From: Phallusia fumigata
Taxonomy: Eukaryota > Chordata > Ascidiacea > Phlebobranchia > Ascidiidae
NCBI GenBank assembly: GCA_008931825.1
Contig: QXVZ01032047.1
Span: 29,948 to 93,947 of the forward strand
Direction of reading: 5' to 3'
Length of the DNA: 64,000 bases
Shown: piece by piece, positions 56,955 through 64,000 of the stretch
How the letters are laid out: each line of letters starts with the position of its first letter
Position numbering within the stretch: position 1 is the first letter of the stretch
Translations under genes and position numbers: made by a program
The notes under the pieces: generated by a model
What the model was told of the DNA's origin: nothing
Database searches by the model: none
Seen by the model: only the letters and a program-made list of their open reading frames with translations

Positions 56955-59900
56955 ATGTTTTCTCCTAAAAGTGCACCTGAAAACAATCCCCATGCAAGTG
57001 GTTTCAAACCATTTGTAGAACCAGGTAGGTGACTGAATTTTGAGTTTTCAACATCCACAATAAAATTACTGCTCAAGTGGTTTTAAGTCTCTTGGTATAC
57101 TTTACTTCCAATATCAAATAAAAGGTCCACCTGTACAAATATTCTTTTTGCCTTGTGTTTACCATTTTTTCTAGTTCGCTGGGTCTGATAAAGCAAAGAT
57201 TGATAGGCTTTTGTAAACAAGGTTTCAAAGCTTTTAATTAACTGAAAAACGTTTATTCTAAGCAGGTTGGAACCCTTCCTCAAGTTCAGGACGAAACTTC
57301 ACTTCACCGAATGTAAGTTAAACTTAATTTGTGTGTAAAGTTAATTTGATGCTGCACAATCAAAGTTAGTTGATGTGGTGCAATGCTGTTGTTGACACAA
57401 AGACCTAAAATGTGTTTGTATCCTGTTGTTTTTGTGCTGCAAAAAATGGGACGGAAATACCTTCTGTAAATCTGTAGTTTTGAACTTTGAAGGGTGATAT
57501 TTTTTTGTATTTTATGTAGACATACCCCAATCCAGTAAGCAATGTGTCAGTAAGGAGTCCAAATGTAGTGGTGGGTCAACCTGGAGGTCCATGTGGTAAG
57601 TTGGTGTTGTACCCTAATAATTTACCCAAACATGCTTGTAGTGAGTCTATTAGCAAGCTTTATTGACACATTTTGGACAACTTTAAGTCAATGATTGAAA
57701 AGAAAAAACATAGAAAACAATGTACAATATTAGGTGGACATAACAAACCAGTTCAAAATATGCATTCATACAATTTATTAAAAAACATGTCCAAAGTTAA
57801 AAACACAAGCTGTCTTGTTAAAGTCGGATTTGTCTTAGTATGGCGATGTTTGATTAGCTCTAACACACCGTGGCACATTTCCGGAAAGCTGAAACGTCGT
57901 CCTAATTACGCTGAGAATTAAATCACCCATCAAGCAACCGGGCATTAAGTGCGAACGCTTTGCGTCAACCTCCATTGAATTTTCGCAGTTCGACAAAGCA
58001 GGCCACTTAAAAGGTGTGAAACGTACATAATATCACGCCGCACGTCTTTGTATTAGGTTTCTTCGGGCTTGTCCATTTAATGCCCTAAAGCTATTTGTGT
58101 GATGGTAAAAATGGTTTGGAGTCAACAGGAATCCTTTGATTGCCCGATCATTAAGGTCTTGTAAACGCTAGGATTAGTAGTTTTGGCTTACATCCGATAG
58201 TTTAATTTTCTTAACTAACTAGGGAAATTGTCGATATATCCAACCTATTCTTTAAAGCCACTGTTTAGCAAGCTATCTTGGCAAAAGATTTTCAACTTGG
58301 TCCAATAATCAAAGTTTGCAAACTATTTTAAAAAGGCGCCTCCCTTGAGACGTGGCGCAATCTTCAGTTTGTTCCATCGCACCTGTCGATGAGGCGACCA
58401 GTGTTTGCCTATGATTGCCGAAGTAAGGCAACGTTTTGTAAATAGGCGAAAGCAATTCTATTATTATTTGTAGGCAAACAATCTGGGAATTCAGGAATAT
58501 ATCCGTATCCGACTGAAACACCGGTGAGTGCTTGTATTGTTTTTTTATTACTAGAACGTAAACTTTCCCACTTGCCGATTACATTCTTTTTTTGGAAACT
58601 GTAATAATGAATCATATGGAGACGTTTGTAATTGGACACGTTTGTGAACCGACATTGAGCGTGCATGTAAACCAAATAACTTATGTTATGATTGTGACCA
58701 GTGTTTGACGTGTCGATGCAAACAACTGTTAATAATTTCAAAGAAATGTGGTCGGTAGTAACAATAAGAGCACCCTAGGGTCGACTTTTGGTCGCTTTGT
58801 TATTGAGTGTAGACTGTCATTCTTCATCGAGTTTACCGGAAACCGTCCTCGCGAGAAAATAGCCACCTTTTTGCTACACTCAATACTTCGGACAAACCTG
58901 GCCGCGATCAAACAATGTTTTAGCCGTAATAGCGTCGTGTATGATGTTCCTGTGGGTTATGGCTCTGTTTTCATTTTTTTCTGTGCAATGTTGGTCCGCA
59001 GTGACGTGAAAATATTTCGCGAATTAGTAAATAGCTCTTATCACCGTGTAGTAGTCTTATCGAACAATTGTTAAAGAAACTCTGGCGATGTTCTCGCAAG
59101 GCAGATGGTGCCGCGCTAGGAGCAATAGAGAAAGAAAAAACTCTTTGTTTACGCTTGGATGAGCAACCACACAGTCGAATAGAGCGACTCATTGTGATGT
59201 TTTGCTCCTAATTGTTCTCTTCTATTCTCTGGCGCTCGTTGCTTTAAAGTCACTGTTTTACTTTACCTCGTGGCAAGGAAAAAGGCTGAAGCACGCACGG
59301 GGCTCTTATAAACTCCAATTCAGCACGTGTCATGTTTTTGATAAATTACTCATAAAAATACTTTTTTGCCGTTTTAAAAATGTTGGTTCACTGTTGCGAT
59401 ATTCATCAACTAAAAACATTCTAAACAAAAGATTTGACAGAAAATAATACAAAAAACACTAAAATGAAATGTAATTTTTTATGATGGTAATATTTTTGAC
59501 AATGACTGTGACAACAATCTTAAATATGTTTGTTTCTATTTGGGCGAACAATTTATTCTGTTGCGTTTAATGCATGGTGTGTGTTTGTTACCCTATTATA
59601 ATAGTACACACAATTTTGGCAGGCAAATACAATGTTAAATGTGCAACGACCCAGCAATTCCTCACCCAATAGCAGCAACAACAATAATAATCCCTACTCA
59701 AACAAACGGCGGCAACATGACTTAGCAACATGTAAGTTTTGTTACTGGTTTTATTTTAATTTTGTCAAAAAAACGTTCTTTTCTATATTATGGTTGAGGA
59801 TAAATTTTTGTTCATTTTTATTAGCTGCCAAGCGTTATGCTTCTGCACCAATTAGAGAAGAAAACTATCCTGGTTACAACTATCCCGCAACACCAGGTGA

Positions 59901-61360
59901 AACCTTCTTATTCTTCTCTTTTTGAAATAAAAAGTAGAAATCTGAAACACAAGTTGTCCAGCTTTGGACAAAATTTGCTGTTATAATGTTGCAAACAATT
60001 AATGTTTACGAAAAATTGTGTTGTTGTGAAATCAGCATGAACATTCTGAAAGAAAAAAATGACAAAGTGCAAACTTAACCAAAACTTGTAAAACTGTCGA
60101 AAAACTTATGACCAATAACTTGTGTTCTGTTCTGATTGTTACAATATACACAAATCACTGCAAAACAAATATTCGACACTTTTTTTTATAACCCATTGTT
60201 AATTCTAGTTAATATGTAATAAATTTCATTTAAAAATTTGATTACAGGTGCAAGTAGTCAAGAATGGCTGTACCCAAATACAGATGGGAGGCAATCAACT
60301 TTCGGTTCGTCTTCAACTGAACCTGTGGTTTGTTTTCCTGATACAACCAATATTTTAAAACTGCATTGCCAACAAGACAATTCATATTTTAGGGCTACCC
60401 ACAATCTGTTCACCAACAGGGAGTTCACCATTCATCCTACTCCTATGCTAATCCTGCAACCCCCTACTCTCATCCCAACCATGAGTCTCCTCATGATCAA
60501 TATGCCTCCACTGTGAGTACTTATATCATGCATGATACTGTGTATCTATATTGAACAAAATAAAACTTGATTGATTGATTGATCTTCTTCATAATGTGTA
60601 ATTATGATTTAGAATGGTTTGTGTGGATTTTTGTGGCAGTTTTACTTACACTGTTATGAGAGGTCTGGAAACTTTGAAAACCTGTCATGCAACTTGTCAC
60701 AAATGACATTACTCAATTTCTTGAGTTTTTGTATTGCCTCTATATTACAAAGGTCATGAAATAATAAAAATATAAACATTGATAATTACTACAAGATGTT
60801 GGAGTTTTTCATTCTTTTTTTATATTATGGCAAATTGTTACACTTGTTAATTTTATTGATGAAAATTTTGTTGACATAGTATTCAAACTCTCATGGTCGA
60901 GGTTCAAGTCAGGGAGCATTACCACAATCTGTTATTACTACTTGGGATGGGACTTTACCTCCTGTAAGTTCATTTTTTCATTCATTAGTACAATGTGTGA
61001 TATTGATTATATTGGAATGAAAACTGGAAAATAATTAACTTACTTAAAATGTAGAACTATGCAGATATTTACAAATTTGTTGTCAACGTTTGTGTTTTAA
61101 TACTCACCCCAAACTTAAGCAAATGATGCAAATCCTGTACCACATTGATTTGACAATAAATTAAAGGTTATGCAAAACCCAGTTTGTATATGTACACAAA
61201 TAATTGTGACATATTAATGGATGTGTTTTTTTAGAGCTTGGACGATGTCATGAATGTAATTGATGGTGTGCCGCAAATGTCAAACTACACAAACCAACAA
61301 GATTGGAATTCCACAAACAGCAATGACCAATTATTTTCAAACACCACAAACCAACCTGTG
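56955..61360 (+). CDS. Probable class I bHLH E-protein (TCF3/4/12, daughterless type), N-terminal part
   Basis: Ten exons join in phase: 56955-57024, 57266-57312, 57520-57595, 58474-58523, 59623-59731, 59825-59896, 60248-60327, 60393-60512, 60880-60963, 61235-61360. They give about 278 residues, Ser/Asn/Pro/Tyr-rich. Matches to E-proteins are MFSP at the start (as in activation domain 1), KRRQHDLAT then AKRYASAP and ENYPGYNYPATPG (like the YAPS...DYNRDSPGYP region), GALPQSVITTWDG, and SLDDVMNVI (like RLDDAIHVLRNHA). E-proteins are nuclear partners of tissue-specific bHLH factors. The bHLH itself is not in the window; it should lie right of 64000. An in-frame TGA precedes the ATG in its exon, so this start may be one of several. 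If the last donor at 61361 is not used, the frame stops two codons later. Confidence 0.5.
57596..58473. other. Intron 3 of the E-protein-like gene
   Basis: Contains a 250-base open frame (57673-57921) and a more GC-rich patch at about 58315-58440 with GGCGCC and GACGTGGCGC motifs. No recognisable homology was found. Confidence 0.4.
58524..59622. other. Intron 4 of the E-protein-like gene
   Basis: Includes a block at 58740-59240 that is less AT-rich than its surroundings, with a 108-codon open frame (58748-59074). The predicted residues show no family resemblance and no splice-compatible partner, so it is left uncalled. An internal promoter or element insertion is possible. Confidence 0.4.
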
Positions 61361-61459
61361 GTATGAATTTTTTAGAGTCTAAATAACAAATATAGCTTGC
61401 TTTCTGACTCTGTAGTACTGTTTTAACTCTTGTTTTTTTTTTCTTTTTTTCTATCCTGA

Positions 61460-62485
61460 AGCTTGTTTGTGCACTTCTGCCATTAAGTGTTTGGTGGATT
61501 TGGATGAAACTGTCACAGCTGGTAGATATGGTCATGGAGTTGTGCCGCTTGTTCCACTTGACTCCATAGCCCCAATGGTTACCCCGCTAGCCCCCAAAGG
61601 GCGAAATGTTTCCCTGCATTATGTCTATGCACTTTGGCATGAAATGTTTGATGGATTTGGATGAAACTTTCACAGCTGGTAGATATGGTCATGGAGTTGG
61701 GCCGCTTGTTCCACTTGACTCCATAGCCCCAATGGTTACCCCGCTAGCCCCCAAAGGGCGAAATGTTTCCCTGCATTATGTCTATGCACTTTGGCATGAA
61801 ATGTTTGATGGATTTGGATGAAACTTTCACAGCTGGTAGATATGGTCATGGAGTTGTGTCATAAGTTTTGGTTACCCCACTAGCCCCCTAAAATGGGTCA
61901 AATTGTTAAAAATCTCCGAATGGGATGAAATTCAGACAGTTTGTGTTACATGACGTTGTGGTGCATAAATTGATGCTTTTTATCCCATAGCCACAGCAGT
62001 TACCCAACTAGCCCCCTAAAATGGGTCAAATTGTTAACAATTTTCTGAATTGGATGAAATTTGGGTAGTTTGTAGAACATGTCATTGTGGTGCTATAATT
62101 GATGTGTGTTTTACCCCAAAGCCTCAACAGTTGCCCCACTAGCCCCTAAAATGGGTCAAAATGTTAACAATTTTCTGAATTGGATGAAATTTGGGCAGTT
62201 TGTAGAACATGTCATTGTGGTGCTATAATTGATGTGTGTTTTACCCAAAAGCCTCAACAGTTGCCCCACTAGCCCCTAAAATGGGTCATATTGTACCATA
62301 CAATTATTCTACAACTTTCCATGTGTGGGGACCCATGCGTTTCTGCCTGCAGAAACAATCACGTTATAAAAAGCTTGAGTAACTATCGGACCCAATGTGA
62401 AATGACATGGTGAATATATATGCATTTTTAAATGGGGTAATAGTTTATATGGAATCGCAATATGGTGAACGCCACCCTTCTAGTT
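61460..62485 (+). repeat. Tandem modules of the dispersed repeat family (157-bp and 130-bp units)
   Basis: GGTAGATATGGTCATGGAGT recurs at 61521, 61678 and 61835 (period 157). TCTGAATTGGATGAAATTTG-like boxes recur at 61911, 62041 and 62171 (period 130). The block ends with the GTTTATATGGAATCGCAATATGG module at 62450. It is the longest copy of the family also seen in the talin introns. Confidence 0.75.
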
Positions 62486-62540
62486 AACTTTTGTGTTGAC
62501 TTTGAACATTGTAAACACCAAGTGCATGTGATAGCCTTAC

Positions 62541-62954
62541 CTTTGCAGTGAATTCACAACGAAGTCATGGTCAATACTAGCCTTGTGTATCAACTTCGTA
62601 ACATAAGGTTGTAATGCAATAAGAGAATTGAGCGTTTCCTTGTTGATTGAGATCGGTAGCAACGAAAATAAAACATGTTCGATTCTCTGCAAAACAGGCC
62701 AATAGACTTGATTAATCCTCCTCTTTTCACTAAATTCAGTTTTCATTTATAACAACACTTGAGACAAAAGTAAAAGTTACAATCATAAACAACATACCTT
62801 GTTTTTTCCCTCTGATCCATGGAACTTTCCGATCATTCCAGTTTCTCTAGCACTGTCTACAGCATCTTCAGTAAGTTCCTCAAGTTGGTCATCAATATTC
62901 GCTGGCAGTTTATTCAAAAACATCTTTCTAGTTTCAAGTATTTCTTGAAACCTT
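62541..62954 (-). CDS. Two exons of an unidentified gene
   Basis: Minus-strand exon 62798-62954 (acceptor TTTGCAG, donor AAG|GTATGT) encodes RFQEILETRKMFLNKLP, IDDQLEELTEDAVDSARETG and KFHGSEGKNK. Exon 62541-62686 (acceptor TTTTGCAG, donor AAAG|GTAAGG) encodes RIEHVLFSLLPISINKE and LNSLIALQPYVTKLIHKASI. They join in phase 0 to about 100 helical, soluble-looking residues. Consistent phases and good sites argue for a real gene continuing on both sides. I do not recognise the family. Because the upstream plus-strand gene lacks its expected C-terminus, this gene is either nested in its intron or marks that gene's end. Confidence 0.6.
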
Positions 62955-62986
62955 CTGCAAACAAAAGACATTGACTAGAAGAACCA

Positions 62987-64000
62987 TATTTGTCACAATA
63001 GAAACTGTAGTAAAATTTCAAAAAATGCAGTTTGGTGGGCTGCAAATATCTGCTGTTAATGTCTTGAGTACATATGTGCAGCGATGCACTATAAGCAAAT
63101 AAAATTTCCTGATATTCGCTTCCTGTTTGTAACCATTGCTAAATGAGGCCTACACAGCATTTGGCATCAAATTTCTTTTGAGAAAACACACAACTTATGC
63201 AGCCACTTTTTCTACAGAACTCAAAAGTTTACACATACATCCATGCTTGTCTACAAACTTTGAGAGAAATGTAAATTTCTACATCGGTCTATAGTTCATA
63301 GTTGTATATACGTTTTTGTCAGGTTTTCCACTTTAGGTATGCTTTCCAAATAAAGGTGAAATATTGCAATGAGGAAATTGTAGTTGCAAATATGTGATGT
63401 TTGCTTGATTCTGTAAGGTGTGCATTTTTGCTTGCAAAATGATTTCAACAACTAAACTCCTTTATAATCTTGACTGAAAACCTGTCACAGAGAAATTGAG
63501 AAATACTTCACAGTCATATAAATCATATTTAATCAATTGAATAAATCATATATTTTTGTACATATGTCAGAATTTTGTTAGCAAGTTTTAAAATTATGCA
63601 ACACCACATTCTTACTCTACAGGAACTATTGAACAAATGTGCACATGCAGCCCAAAAAGCCTACAAAAGAATATGGTTAATAATCTCAGGGCCAGACACT
63701 GTACAAACAAGATCATAAAACTAATGCTGTCATTCTGTTGTTGCTCCAAACACGGTCTGAGTAAAAGTGATCAGTAAAAGACCTCACAATATGGCTAAAA
63801 CACTATTTGCAGTGCATCTACATATCAATCCATGGAGCAACAGGCACAAATACAGGAAGTTATCAAAAGGGTGCTTTATAACACAGCAACTCTAACTAAA
63901 ATATTTTTTATGGCACAATAAAAAAATAAACAAACGCAGCAACTCTAACTGTTGTTCAAAATAATGACACTTTATTTTTAAGGTAAAAATGTAAATGCAA
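62987..64000. other. Right end of window
   Basis: AT-rich sequence, probably intron or flank of the minus-strand gene. No exon with convincing splice sites or homology was found. Confidence 0.5.

Noticed and set aside
58748-59074. 108-codon open frame inside the E-protein-like intron
   Set aside because: No homology, no splice-compatible neighbour and an unremarkable residue pattern.
61467-61821. Repeated open frames DLDETVTAGRYGHGV and copies
   Set aside because: They arise from the 157-bp tandem repeat; the same modules elsewhere are interrupted by stops.
1-64000. CRISPR arrays, bacterial operons, tRNA or rRNA genes
   Set aside because: None seen; the window is eukaryotic intron-rich DNA, and tandem repeats present lack the repeat-spacer layout.

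Overview
The window is animal genomic DNA: AT-rich, with many short exons separated by 100-1500 bp introns bearing GT/AG sites. It very probably comes from an ascidian of the genus Ciona. The decisive clue is a single, complete talin gene with two alternative last exons. A C. intestinalis talin gene producing two proteins with different C-terminal I/LWEQ modules (Talin-a and Talin-b) has been published. I cannot separate C. intestinalis/robusta from C. savignyi by eye.

Layout. (1) 1-9207, minus strand: most of an ESRP/Fusilli-type epithelial splicing regulator, with the exonuclease-like N-terminal domain and RRM1, RRM2 and half of RRM3 read exon by exon; its 3' end lies left of the window. 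(2) 9208-11620: no gene seen. (3) 11621-13980, plus strand: a three-exon, 653-residue gene with the Crypton-derived (DUF3504-type) domain of the QRICH1/KIAA1958/ZMYM group. (4) 13981-17199: no gene seen, but one strong 98-bp hairpin. (5) 17200-51391, plus strand: talin. Fifty phase-compatible exons sum to 2531 or 2532 codons depending on the last exon. Two further in-frame 69- and 72-nt candidate exons may be cassette exons. (6) 51392-56954: transposon-rich, with hAT-like transposase remnants and a MITE. (7) 56955-61360, plus strand: ten exons of a serine/asparagine-rich protein that looks like the N-terminal half of a class I bHLH E-protein. (8) 61361-62500: tandem repeat modules. (9) 62541-62954, minus strand: two exons of an unrecognised gene.

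Assembly caution: eight single-base n characters (563, 9013, 18163, 22280, 30945, 47925, 49388, 53356) each sit between two near-identical direct copies of 0.1-1.9 kb. These look like contig ends from two haplotypes that were joined without merging. Exons inside them (ESRP exons 1 and 14; talin exons 1-2, 5-7, part of 24, 47-48 and 49) appear twice but should be counted once.

Functionally the genes are unrelated neighbours. ESRP acts in nuclear pre-mRNA splicing, talin links integrins to F-actin, and the Crypton-derived and E-protein-like genes are probably nuclear. The clearest regulatory content is alternative splicing of talin.
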